Below, in pieces: positions 18,268 to 24,880 of a stretch of 42,611 bases of DNA (within the stretch, counting starts at the first letter, position 1; the number at the start of each line of letters is the position of its first letter). The position numbers and the translations under genes were made by a program. Below the pieces are notes generated by a model, which saw only the letters and a list, made by a program, of their open reading frames with translations, did not search any database and was not told the DNA's origin. The stretch spans positions 8,409-51,019 of the forward strand of contig NZ_QAIH01000094.1 of the NCBI RefSeq assembly GCF_003060895.1. The letters run 5' to 3'. This DNA is from Acidovorax sp. HMWF029 (lineage in GTDB: Bacteria; Pseudomonadota; Gammaproteobacteria; Burkholderiales; Burkholderiaceae_C).

Positions 18268-19496
18268 CCTCCTCACCGACCAAGGACGTACTGAAGACGC
18301 TCTACCAGCATGCCGATGTGGTGGAGCAAACCCGGCGCGACGGCATCATCGTGCCGGCGCAAGATGCCCCGCAGGCGTCCGTGGGGGCTCTGCGGCAGGC
18401 CAACGCCCTGCGCCCTGCGGGGGAGGATGGATATCGGCTGCACCCCAAGCTGCGCGACTTCCTGAACGACCACCTGCAGCTCTTCCCGGCCTACCAGACC
18501 CTGGCCGAGATCGGTTCGCGCATAGGCCAGGCGAATCAGCTCTGGAATGAGGTGGACGATCTGTTCCGCGCCAAGGACTACAGCGCGGTGGAGAACATCG
18601 TGGAGACCATCGAATCCACGGTCTTTGATATCGGCGACAGTGTGGAGCGCAACCTGCTGTACCTGCATACGCTCCTGTCCACTCGCTACGGTAACGTGCG
18701 CACGCTGGAGGCCAAGAAGTCGCAGAACCGCTTCTACCAGCGAGAAGCCAACATCCTCGCCCAAGACATGTCGCGCATGGCTGCTGTCTTTCACAAGATC
18801 GAGAGCGAGGCAACCGCTCGCGGGATGCCCGAGCTGGCCAAGTTCGTCCGCATGAACCTGCAGGCTCACCTGCAGACCTGGCAGCATGCCATGGCCGAGA
18901 TGCAGGCGCAGCTGTCACGAGAGATCTTCCGCATCCGGGAGGTGGAGGACAGCCACAAGCATCTCGCGCGCCTGGATCTGCTCATGCGCCAGCAGCCTTC
19001 ATGGCTGGGATTCGAGCTGGACCCTTCGGCGCGCATCCCCGACTTCTTACTGGCCGCGCGCCTGCCGGATTTCGCGCCCCAGATCGAGCCGCAGGACACC
19101 GACCACCAGTTCGTGGAAGCCATGGTCAAAGAGGTGGCTGCACTCCCTCCACAGCCTGTGGAGCCCCAACCCAAGGAGATCAAGCGCTTCAAGCGGGTGG
19201 TGGACGAACGCCCCGTGAAAAAAAAGTCGGACGCCGCGATTGCGCTGGACAGGCTGGCCGGTGCCGCCAAGCGCGCGACCGACAAGTTCTCGCTGGCTGA
19301 ATGGCGCGAGACCGACGACCTTGCCAAGACCCTGCAGCCCCATATCTGGCTGGGCTTTGCCGTCCTGGCACTGCGTGAGCAGAAATACCGGGTGGAGGTG
19401 GTTTCCAGCCCCGCGCGCCCTGGTGAGCGGTTCCGGCACCGGTTTCACGATGCGATGGTTCACCCGGCCTCGGTAGCGGGGGCTGCGAAGGCATGA
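18264..19496 (+). CDS. jetA: Wadjet/MksF-like kleisin subunit (JetA)
   Basis: 410 residues. The N-terminal part is a winged-helix-like region (YRLHPKLRDFLNDHL), the middle is a helical bundle with coiled coils (residues ~95-240), and the C-terminal ~110 residues have a basic linker (PVKKKSDAAI) and a small end domain. This is the layout of MukF/MksF kleisins, which close the ring of the SMC dimer. It overlaps its neighbours at both ends by ATGA. In most Wadjet loci the kleisin gene comes first; here it is third. Confidence 0.78.
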   Translation: MTSSPTKDVLKTLYQHADVVEQTRRDGIIVPAQDAPQASVGALRQANALRPAGEDGYRLHPKLRDFLNDHLQLFPAYQTLAEIGSRIGQANQLWNEVDDLFRAKDYSAVENIVETIESTVFDIGDSVERNLLYLHTLLSTRYGNVRTLEAKKSQNRFYQREANILAQDMSRMAAVFHKIESEATARGMPELAKFVRMNLQAHLQTWQHAMAEMQAQLSREIFRIREVEDSHKHLARLDLLMRQQPSWLGFELDPSARIPDFLLAARLPDFAPQIEPQDTDHQFVEAMVKEVAALPPQPVEPQPKEIKRFKRVVDERPVKKKSDAAIALDRLAGAAKRATDKFSLAEWRETDDLAKTLQPHIWLGFAVLALREQKYRVEVVSSPARPGERFRHRFHDAMVHPASVAGAAKA

Positions 19497-20299
19497 ACCA
19501 GCAGCAGGTGACGTTCCTGAGGCGGCTGATCGAGACAGAGCCGCCTTTTCGGCCCTACAGCGCGACTGCCGAATATCTGCTCAATGCCGAGGGTATCGGG
19601 AAGGTGCAGGGGAGGAAGGTGGTCTACACCCAGAGAGACTTTGCGGCGGCGCGCAATCTGCTCAAGGCGCGGAGCTTTGAGATATCGCGCCAGGTGGAGC
19701 CGGTACCGCGCAGTCAGGTGCAACCTGGTGAATCCGAGAAATGGGGCGCCCTGCGCGTCTCTGAGGGCCTCGTTACGGTGGTGCCGCTGGGCCTGCCGGG
19801 GGTTCTGATCCCCACGGGGAGCATGCTTTGCATGGATGTGCGCCAAGCGCTGGCCTTGCCTTTTGAGGTCCTGGTGTTCTGCGAAAACCTGGAGCCCATG
19901 CTGCGGCTGCACGAATACCAGTGGCTCTCGGGATTCCTCAAGGGGCGCCCCGCGCTGGCGCTGTTCCGGGGGGCTCCTGGGTACTTTCGCACGGACGTGG
20001 CGAACGAGCTGCTGGTGCAGGACCACCGTCCCGTGATGGCGTTCTTTGACTTCGATCCCAAGGGGCTGTCCATGGCCGCTTCAATGCCACGGCGCGAGGC
20101 ATTGTGTTTGCCGCCGCTGGACAGTCTGGAGGCGGCTGTCAGGGCGCAACGGCGGAAGACTCTGTATCTGGGGTCCGTGGAGGTGTCACGACCTCATCTG
20201 GAAGCCCAGCCTGCAGGTGGCGATGTGGGGCTCGCTTGGGGGCTCATGAAGCGGTTGGAGATGGGGCTGGATCAGGAGCATTTTCCGAGGGCCTGCTAG
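19493..20299 (+). CDS. jetD: Wadjet nuclease subunit (JetD), short form with TOPRIM domain
   Basis: 268 residues. The C-terminal half is a TOPRIM-like domain: the catalytic Glu131 in VFCENLEP and the DxD-type pair Asp186/Asp188 in AFFDFDPKG. In JetD this domain, related to topoisomerase VI/Spo11, cleaves DNA in a metal-dependent way. Canonical JetD is ~380-400 residues with an N-terminal arm domain; here only ~120 residues precede the TOPRIM part, so the arm is reduced. Start ATG overlaps the jetA stop. The metal-binding residues look intact, so it is probably active. Confidence 0.8.
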   Translation: MNQQQVTFLRRLIETEPPFRPYSATAEYLLNAEGIGKVQGRKVVYTQRDFAAARNLLKARSFEISRQVEPVPRSQVQPGESEKWGALRVSEGLVTVVPLGLPGVLIPTGSMLCMDVRQALALPFEVLVFCENLEPMLRLHEYQWLSGFLKGRPALALFRGAPGYFRTDVANELLVQDHRPVMAFFDFDPKGLSMAASMPRREALCLPPLDSLEAAVRAQRRKTLYLGSVEVSRPHLEAQPAGGDVGLAWGLMKRLEMGLDQEHFPRAC

Positions 20300-20493
20300 T
20301 CCTTCTGGAGCTGCTTTCGCAGAAGGTATTACGAAAGTCCGCGTTTATCACCTAAGCCATCATGATTGACAGAGCGACAAGCGATTCTGAAGGGGAGTCG
20401 CCCTTTCGGCGCATAACACCAGGTTAGGATCTTCGAGTAAACCCCAAGCCTGTGCCATCTAAGGTCATGTCCTCGACCCTCCCGGCGGTCTAT

Positions 20494-20946
20494 TCAAAGA
20501 AGGCTTCGAAGGCGAGATGCAAGTTGAGAACCGCTGGCCTGCGTTAGCCCCGTGCGGCCGTCGACCAAAAACAACGACTTGCAGAACGGCCGATAGAGCC
20601 AAGATCGGTCATCGAGGGCCATCCAGTTGCAATGTGGAAGGTTGTTAGCCCAAAGCCAGGCATGGCACTCCGCCTCTCGCTCGTATCCCACCAGCGTATT
20701 CGGGACGCAAGTTAAATCGCGATATCTGGGGGTAACGCCTTCGATAACAGCCGCAACGTCCGGAGTGAATTTTTGCACTAGCGCCTCGTAGGATTTCTCC
20801 AGACGCCAGGTGCTGGTGATAACGACCCGGCACTCCGGCACGTGCCGAAGCGCATCTTCCAGGATTGATAGGCAGCAAAAATGCTTGGACTCATGGCAAT
20901 GCTCTGGGTGCAAGACCCCGTCAAAATCAAGAAAGAGTATTGGCAT
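20494..20946 (-). CDS. HAD-fold protein (RNA-repair-associated HAD domain type)
   Basis: 150 residues with the HAD motifs: FLDFDGVLHP near the N-terminus (nucleophile Asp7, acid/base Asp9), VVITSTWR (motif II) and ALDDRSW (motif III/IV). The short form with 'TSTWR' is typical of the HAD domain found in 'Swiss Army Knife' RNA-repair proteins, which remove or transfer phosphate at RNA ends; it also occurs alone near HTH genes in mobile regions. It is divergent from the HTH gene at 21061, and the 114-bp space between them contains an 11-bp inverted repeat, so both may be controlled by that HTH protein (inference). Confidence 0.8.
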   Translation of the reverse strand: MPILFLDFDGVLHPEHCHESKHFCCLSILEDALRHVPECRVVITSTWRLEKSYEALVQKFTPDVAAVIEGVTPRYRDLTCVPNTLVGYEREAECHAWLWANNLPHCNWMALDDRSWLYRPFCKSLFLVDGRTGLTQASGSQLASRLRSLL

Positions 20947-21005
20947 CGCGCTACTTCAGAAACAGATTACCAACAGGAAGTGAGTCTTCTGCTGAGTTAC
21001 CACGT

Positions 21006-21044
21006 CAATGAGACTAGTTGGTCGTGGTCTTTTTAGTCTCATTG
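21006..21044. promoter_or_regulatory. Operator-like inverted repeat between HAD and HTH genes
   Basis: CAATGAGACTA (21006-21016) is repeated in perfect inverted orientation as TAGTCTCATTG (21034-21044), 17 bases apart. The left arm continues as ATGAGACTAGTTGGTC, which recurs with two changes near 21819-21833. The element lies between divergent genes (HAD at 20946, HTH at 21061) and ends 16 bases before the HTH start codon. Confidence 0.7.
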
Positions 21045-21060
21045 AACGGAAATCGGGAGG

Positions 21061-21363
21061 ATGTCTTCCCGAAAGAGTGTTCAACCCCAAGCCGACTTTG
21101 GTCGGGCGCTGCGGCAATTGCGCACCGCACAAGGCTTGGTTCAGGAGGACATGCTGCTGGCGACGAGCCGCCGACACATCAGCCGTATCGAGCAGGGTCA
21201 TCAAGTTCCCAGTATCCGCACTATTGAGGTGTTGGCCGAGCAGATGCAGATCCACCCTTTAACGCTGATTGCTGCTGCGTACTGCCCTGATCTGGACACG
21301 ACCTTGGTCAATGAACTTCTCAAGACCGTCAAAGCTGACTTCAAGGGCATCATTTCCGATTAG
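21061..21363 (+). CDS. XRE-family HTH transcriptional regulator
   Basis: 100 residues, a single Cro/C1-type HTH: FGRALRQLRTAQGLVQEDML, then SRRHISRIEQGHQVPSIRTI as recognition part, and a short helical C-terminus. The only in-frame ATG after the stop at 21043-21045 is 21061. GGGAGG directly touches it (21055-21060), which is too close for a normal ribosome site; ACGGA at 21046-21050 has better spacing. Its 3' end overlaps the convergent unknown gene by 4 bases. It probably binds the repeat upstream and regulates itself, the divergent HAD gene and the unknown gene (inference). Confidence 0.85.
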   Translation: MSSRKSVQPQADFGRALRQLRTAQGLVQEDMLLATSRRHISRIEQGHQVPSIRTIEVLAEQMQIHPLTLIAAAYCPDLDTTLVNELLKTVKADFKGIISD

Positions 21364-21800
21364 GCGTGGCATTCGGAGTCAGTTTGCTCGTTGGCGTGCT
21401 GAACCAGCATTTGGAGACCTTGAATCAGCCCCGTGCCAATGGGAGCGGCATCTTGGCGCTGCAGCATCCGATTGACGATCTCCCGATCAACTGCAGTGCT
21501 GAGCAGGCACAGTGCTTCTTGCAGAGTTTCCAGGCCGACCTCCAGGCTGTCTCCTGATCGTTTGGCTCCCGCCTTCGAAAGCAGCAACAGGGTGAGCGGC
21601 AATGCTGCACGTGCGGGGTCATGGTCCCCGTTCCAGCCAACGCCCGAAAGAAGGTCTCTGAACTGGTCTGACACCAGCAACAGGTGGTTGTCATCCAGCG
21701 CATCCGGCAGGATGGCTTCCCATCCCCGTGACGTGATCAGGCCCATCATGTCCTGTGCTCCAAATTTTCCGAGAGTCGCTTTTTCCAAACGCAGCATCAT
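21360..21800 (-). CDS. Unknown protein paired with HTH regulator
   Basis: 146 residues, not recognised. It is helix-rich and acidic, with WEAILPDALDDNHLLLVSDQF, a leucine-rich stretch (LPLTLLLLS) and a C-terminal helical half; no signal peptide, no clear membrane segment and no catalytic motif is visible. The start is the ATG at 21800 or 21797, without a strong ribosome site. The promoter region carries the palindrome GACCAATTGGTC, a variant of the element upstream of the HTH gene, placed where it would lie between -35 and -10. The gene converges on the HTH gene with a 4-base overlap. This could be a toxin-like or accessory protein kept silent by the HTH protein (inference only). Confidence 0.55.
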   Translation of the reverse strand: MMLRLEKATLGKFGAQDMMGLITSRGWEAILPDALDDNHLLLVSDQFRDLLSGVGWNGDHDPARAALPLTLLLLSKAGAKRSGDSLEVGLETLQEALCLLSTAVDREIVNRMLQRQDAAPIGTGLIQGLQMLVQHANEQTDSECHA

Positions 21801-21818
21801 TCGCCATTCAAGTTAATA

Positions 21819-21833
21819 TGAGACCAATTGGTC
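21819..21833. promoter_or_regulatory. Second copy of the ATGAGACYARTTGGTC operator
   Basis: ATGAGACCAATTGGTC contains the perfect palindrome GACCAATTGGTC (21822-21833). It matches ATGAGACTAGTTGGTC at 21008-21023 except at two positions. It lies 22 bases before the start of the minus-strand unknown gene; CATATT next to it could be the -10 box. Confidence 0.65.
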
Positions 21834-21916
21834 CCTTTCGAGACCGTGGCGTGCGAAGATAGTCGAACAGGCATTACGTTTTATCGTTCCAAGTGCGCTC
21901 GTCTCCAATGGAAATA

Positions 21917-21962
21917 AGCCGGTTGCCCCAATGTGCTTGAAGAGGCAACCAGCCGGTTGCCT
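21917..21962. repeat. Direct and inverted repeats at the start of the mobile mystery protein A gene
   Basis: AGCCGGTTGCC occurs twice (21917-21927 and 21951-21961). The second copy is part of a perfect 8-bp hairpin, AGGCAACC (21943-21950) and GGTTGCCT (21955-21962), with a 4-base loop. The element overlaps the possible start of the HTH gene at 21931 and may be its operator; if so, the true start may lie downstream. Confidence 0.6.
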
Positions 21963-22416
21963 TCTGCGTTTGCTTCCCTTGAAAAACCGCTTAGATCTCA
22001 CCCGCTTGGCCGAACTTGACCGGCAGTTTTGCGATTTCGCACAACTGCAGCGGAATGCCACGCCCAGGTGTGGCTGGACCAAGACGCTTCGATTGGCATT
22101 GGGTATGAGTTCCATCGCGCTAGGAGAGCGTTTGGGTGTGACGGCGCAGGGGGCACGCAAACTAGAGCAAGCGGAGGCCAACGGCACCATTACGCTGAAT
22201 ACCCTTGCACGTTTGGCGCATGGCTTGGATTGTGAAGTGCACTACATGTTCGTTCCGCGAACCAGTTTGGTAGAACAGGTACTTCGCCGTACTCAAGAGA
22301 TTGCTGGAATTCCCATTCCGTCCACGTTGAAGGGGGTAGAGGCGCAGAAAGATGCGGAAACGCTGATGGCCTTTACCAACGCACTGGCAAAAGTGAGCAA
22401 GCGGGGCTTGTGGTGA
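21931..22416 (+). CDS. Mobile mystery protein A (HTH), orphan
   Basis: 161 residues from the ATG at 21931. The family pattern of mobile mystery protein A is clear: RLAELDRQF, CGWTKTLRLALGMSS, an HTH (LGERLGVTAQGARKLEQAE), then ITLNTLARLAHGLDCEVHYMFVP, which is the usual end of its core. This HTH protein normally stands beside mobile mystery protein B, a Fic-domain protein; no Fic motif (HPFxxGNGR) occurs in the window, so the partner is missing. The first ~20 residues are not family-like and the hairpin at 21943-21962 lies inside them, so translation may start further in at a non-ATG codon. Confidence 0.8.
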   Translation: MCLKRQPAGCLLRLLPLKNRLDLTRLAELDRQFCDFAQLQRNATPRCGWTKTLRLALGMSSIALGERLGVTAQGARKLEQAEANGTITLNTLARLAHGLDCEVHYMFVPRTSLVEQVLRRTQEIAGIPIPSTLKGVEAQKDAETLMAFTNALAKVSKRGLW

Positions 22417-22754
22417 GTTGGCACTGGTTCTCCAGTCCATACAAACCAGCAATGAGTTTGAACACCACTGCTATCATCGGCTCAAGCAAGCCCCCGGTGC
22501 GACCTCTGCGAAAGCATGCCCCCGGGGGCGACGTTTTTGATGAGCGCTCGATGAATTCACTTTTCGACTTTCGTGAGAAGTGCCTAAAAGAACTTGATGA
22601 CCTGCGGTTACAAGTTACGGGCTGGATCGGCCGGCTTCTACGGCTGCGACAAAACAGGTTGATCTTATTGACCTGGATGTTTGGAATCGTGGACGCACAC
22701 GGAGTGCTCAACGCTTTGGTCAACATCGATTCATTTGTTCAGAATGCTGAATAG
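22410..22754 (+). CDS. Possible small unknown protein
   Basis: An open frame of 114 codons starting at a GTG that overlaps the end of the mobile mystery protein A gene by 7 bases, in the place where mobile mystery protein B would be expected. It has no Fic similarity. The C-terminal half (LKELDDLRLQVTGWIGRLLRL) could form helices, but the first part looks non-coding. It may be decayed sequence. Confidence 0.25.
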   Translation: MVSWHWFSSPYKPAMSLNTTAIIGSSKPPVRPLRKHAPGGDVFDERSMNSLFDFREKCLKELDDLRLQVTGWIGRLLRLRQNRLILLTWMFGIVDAHGVLNALVNIDSFVQNAE

Positions 22755-23429
22755 ATGAATGCCTATTGCGATTCGTCGGTTCTGCACCTTCAACTGCTCC
22801 TCCTGTTGGGCGACAGACTTAAAAGTCTCAGAAAATCGCTAGGCCTGAGCGCGGTTGAGATGGCGAGTGGCGTTGGAATCTCGCGCGCAACACTGCGAGC
22901 AGTCGAAGCGGGGGATCCCAGGGTCTCCATGTGCAGCTACTTGAGAGTAATTTCCGCTTTGGGCATCGCGGGCGACCTGGCGCTGTTGGCGGATGGCGTC
23001 ACGCGACCGGCCACGTCAAATACAACGGCGGCTAGAACAAACCGTGATGCGCCGTTGGCTCGAATCGTCGTTTCTGTAGACACCACGCGCCACCGGATCC
23101 AGGATCTACGAAGTCTTGCCCTGCACGAAGAAGCGGTGCGACGCGTTCGTGCTGACCCTGCGTTGATCCAGCAGGCCCAGGCAGTTCTTCAAAAGTGGTT
23201 GGATGCTGGGGACCAGCGTTCGGCCAGCCTGTGGGTTGAGTGGAAAGACATCCTGGAGCATCGCAAGTGGCGTAAGGCACTGGGGAGAACCCACCGAGCG
23301 CAGGAACTGAGGCAAGCGTCCCCGATGACCGCTGTTATGCCGCCAGAGGTCCGAAAACGCATCCTCCAAGAAGTCCGTGAACTGAAGGAAGGCGTCGTTC
23401 TTGAAATCGCCGGTAGGGCTCGTCAATGA
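22755..23429 (+). CDS. HTH-domain protein with antitoxin-like C-terminus
   Basis: 224 residues. Residues ~18-75 are a Cro/C1-type HTH (GDRLKSLRKSLGLSAVEMA, then GISRATLRAVEAGDPRVSM). After a linker the C-terminal ~110 residues have LALHEEAVRRV, WKDILEH and ELRQASPMTAVMPPEVR. Patterns like 'LH..V...L..DP' and 'LRQ.SP..' recur in antitoxins paired with nucleotidyltransferase- or similar toxins; I recall this only loosely. The ATG follows the previous frame's stop directly and has no clear ribosome site. The ParS-like antitoxin gene begins 110 bases after its stop, so the two may be one unit. Confidence 0.75.
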   Translation: MNAYCDSSVLHLQLLLLLGDRLKSLRKSLGLSAVEMASGVGISRATLRAVEAGDPRVSMCSYLRVISALGIAGDLALLADGVTRPATSNTTAARTNRDAPLARIVVSVDTTRHRIQDLRSLALHEEAVRRVRADPALIQQAQAVLQKWLDAGDQRSASLWVEWKDILEHRKWRKALGRTHRAQELRQASPMTAVMPPEVRKRILQEVRELKEGVVLEIAGRARQ

Positions 23430-23539
23430 CAAGTGCCGTTCGGACAAGCTTCTGACAGAGGCCGAAATTTGACGCTCAATCCCCAGGGTTGCACCATCGC
23501 TGGTGCGCACAGATCCCCGCCATTTCCACGGAGCAAGCC

Positions 23540-23764
23540 ATGGCCCTTGAAGACGACATTGCCACTCTCACCGTGCTCGTACAGGGCATGCTCGCAGACT
23601 CAGGAGACCAAACCGGTTTTGATGCAAGGGCGTGGCTCGCCCATTGGCTGACTGGGGTGATTCCAGCATTGGGAAATCGGAGACCCATCGATGTGCTCAA
23701 TGAGCACGGCCTGGAAGTCGTGAAGAGCTTGCTCTTGCGAGCCCAATCCGGTGCGTACTCGTGA
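23540..23764 (+). CDS. ParS/MbcA/Xre-type antitoxin toxin-binding domain protein (DUF2384)
   Basis: 74 residues, consisting only of the DUF2384-like toxin-binding domain: WLAHWLTGVIPALGNRRPID followed by VVKSLLLRAQSGAYS, the classical end of Xre/ParS antitoxins of RES-domain toxins. The N-terminal HTH of full-length antitoxins is absent. GGAG (23530-23533) precedes the ATG at 23540 with good spacing. No RES-domain gene follows; the next gene is a HAD-fold protein. Either the toxin was lost or the module has another partner. Confidence 0.8.
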   Translation: MALEDDIATLTVLVQGMLADSGDQTGFDARAWLAHWLTGVIPALGNRRPIDVLNEHGLEVVKSLLLRAQSGAYS

Positions 23765-23843
23765 GCATAGGCAGGGAGTGGGCTGGTCGTTAGTCAGGTC
23801 TGGACCAGTCGCTATCCCCGCTGACCAATTGACACCATGCAGA

Positions 23844-24491
23844 ATGCCTACGGCTATGTCCTCTAGCCAGAACGCCCCGTATCTCCCTGCGTCTACTCCC
23901 CGCAGCGCGGACGTCGTTCTCTACCTGGACCTCGATGGTGTTGTCCACCATGAAAAAGTGCTCTGGCATCCACGCAAGGGCATCTACATGAGTCCGTACG
24001 AGGCTGCAGGACACTCTCTTTTTGAATGGATTCCTATCCTGGAATCGGTGCTTGAACCGTACCCGGCAGTCGCTCTGGTGCTGAGTAGCACCTGGTGCAT
24101 ACGCCCCGGATACAGCGCAACCCTCAAACGGCTTCCGGCCTCTCTGCGTGCTCGGTTCATTGGTGGGACGTACCACAAGCGTGTCCATGGCGTGGATCCC
24201 TGGAACCTGTCCATGTTTCGCACTACACCCCGGGGTGTGCAGGTTCAAGAAGACGCTCGGCGCCGAAGGCCCCGGCAGTGGCTGGCACTTGATGACGATT
24301 TGGAGGGGTGGCCTGACTCTTGTCGGGAAAATCTGGTTGCGTGTGAAGGAACTACGGGCTTGTCCCATCCTCGAGTCCAACGCGAGCTAGCGGAGAAGCT
24401 GCACAGATGTCATCCGGCGTTGTGCTCCAGACCTGCGAATCCTCCGGAGCGAGAAGCAGGCGGAGGGGGAATGCCCCGCGACAGTGGGTGA
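23844..24491 (+). CDS. HAD-fold protein, second copy (RNA-repair-associated HAD domain type)
   Basis: 215 residues from the ATG at 23844 (23856 is also possible). HAD motifs: LYLDLDGVVHHEK, LVLSSTWC and LALDDDLEGW. It is a longer relative of the protein at 20494-20946, with an insertion (WHPRKGIYMSPYEAAGH) and a Gly-rich, probably disordered tail. It lies 79 bases after the ParS-like antitoxin gene, where a toxin gene would be expected. GACCAATTG, part of the operator seen at 21822, occurs at 23823-23831 just before the start. No strong ribosome site is visible. Confidence 0.8.
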   Translation: MPTAMSSSQNAPYLPASTPRSADVVLYLDLDGVVHHEKVLWHPRKGIYMSPYEAAGHSLFEWIPILESVLEPYPAVALVLSSTWCIRPGYSATLKRLPASLRARFIGGTYHKRVHGVDPWNLSMFRTTPRGVQVQEDARRRRPRQWLALDDDLEGWPDSCRENLVACEGTTGLSHPRVQRELAEKLHRCHPALCSRPANPPEREAGGGGMPRDSG

Positions 24492-24880
24492 TAAGTCGAT
24501 ATTCTGCAGTGCATCGCTTTATTTCAGGAAAAGGTAGTTTTGCAGCGATTGCAGGCTCTCATCTATGCCGGTCGTACTTACGTTGTCCAATGTCGAGCGG
24601 TCATCCGGTCAGCGCATTGAGTTCGAACTCGAATGGCTCCTCCGCGACGTTCTGCAGCCACAACACTACCAGTTTAGGGTCGGCGTTACCCTGCGACCTC
24701 ATGCCACCCTATCCGAACTGGAGGCTCTAGGAAACGGGCGCTCCTGATGTCGCGCTCGCAGGACGCGCAGCATGCGCCGTGATTGCTTGCACGGCATTTC
24801 TATCGTCTATGCCGGCAGCCCCCTGGAACTGCCCTGCGGATCTTGTTACATTGAGCCGCATACAAAACTGGGGGAGTTGC
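24492..24880. other. Leader region upstream of the DRT3 operon
   Basis: A 389-bp stretch with at most one doubtful small frame (24565-24747). A 6-bp hairpin, GCCGTG (24776-24781) and CACGGC (24790-24795), with an 8-base loop lies about 85 bases before the drt3a start. It should contain the DRT3 promoter. It has no CA repeat, so I consider it a weaker place for the ncRNA than the region downstream of drt3b. Confidence 0.5.
24565..24747 (+). CDS. Doubtful small open frame
   Basis: 60 codons from an ATG without a clear ribosome site. The composition is protein-like (RIEFELEWLLRDVL), but I recognise no family and see no coupling to its neighbours. Confidence 0.25.
   Translation: MPVVLTLSNVERSSGQRIEFELEWLLRDVLQPQHYQFRVGVTLRPHATLSELEALGNGRS

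Noticed and set aside
20301-20326. Hairpin CCTTCTG/CAGAAGG after jetD as a terminator
   Set aside because: The stem is only 7 bp with a 12-base loop and no T tract follows.
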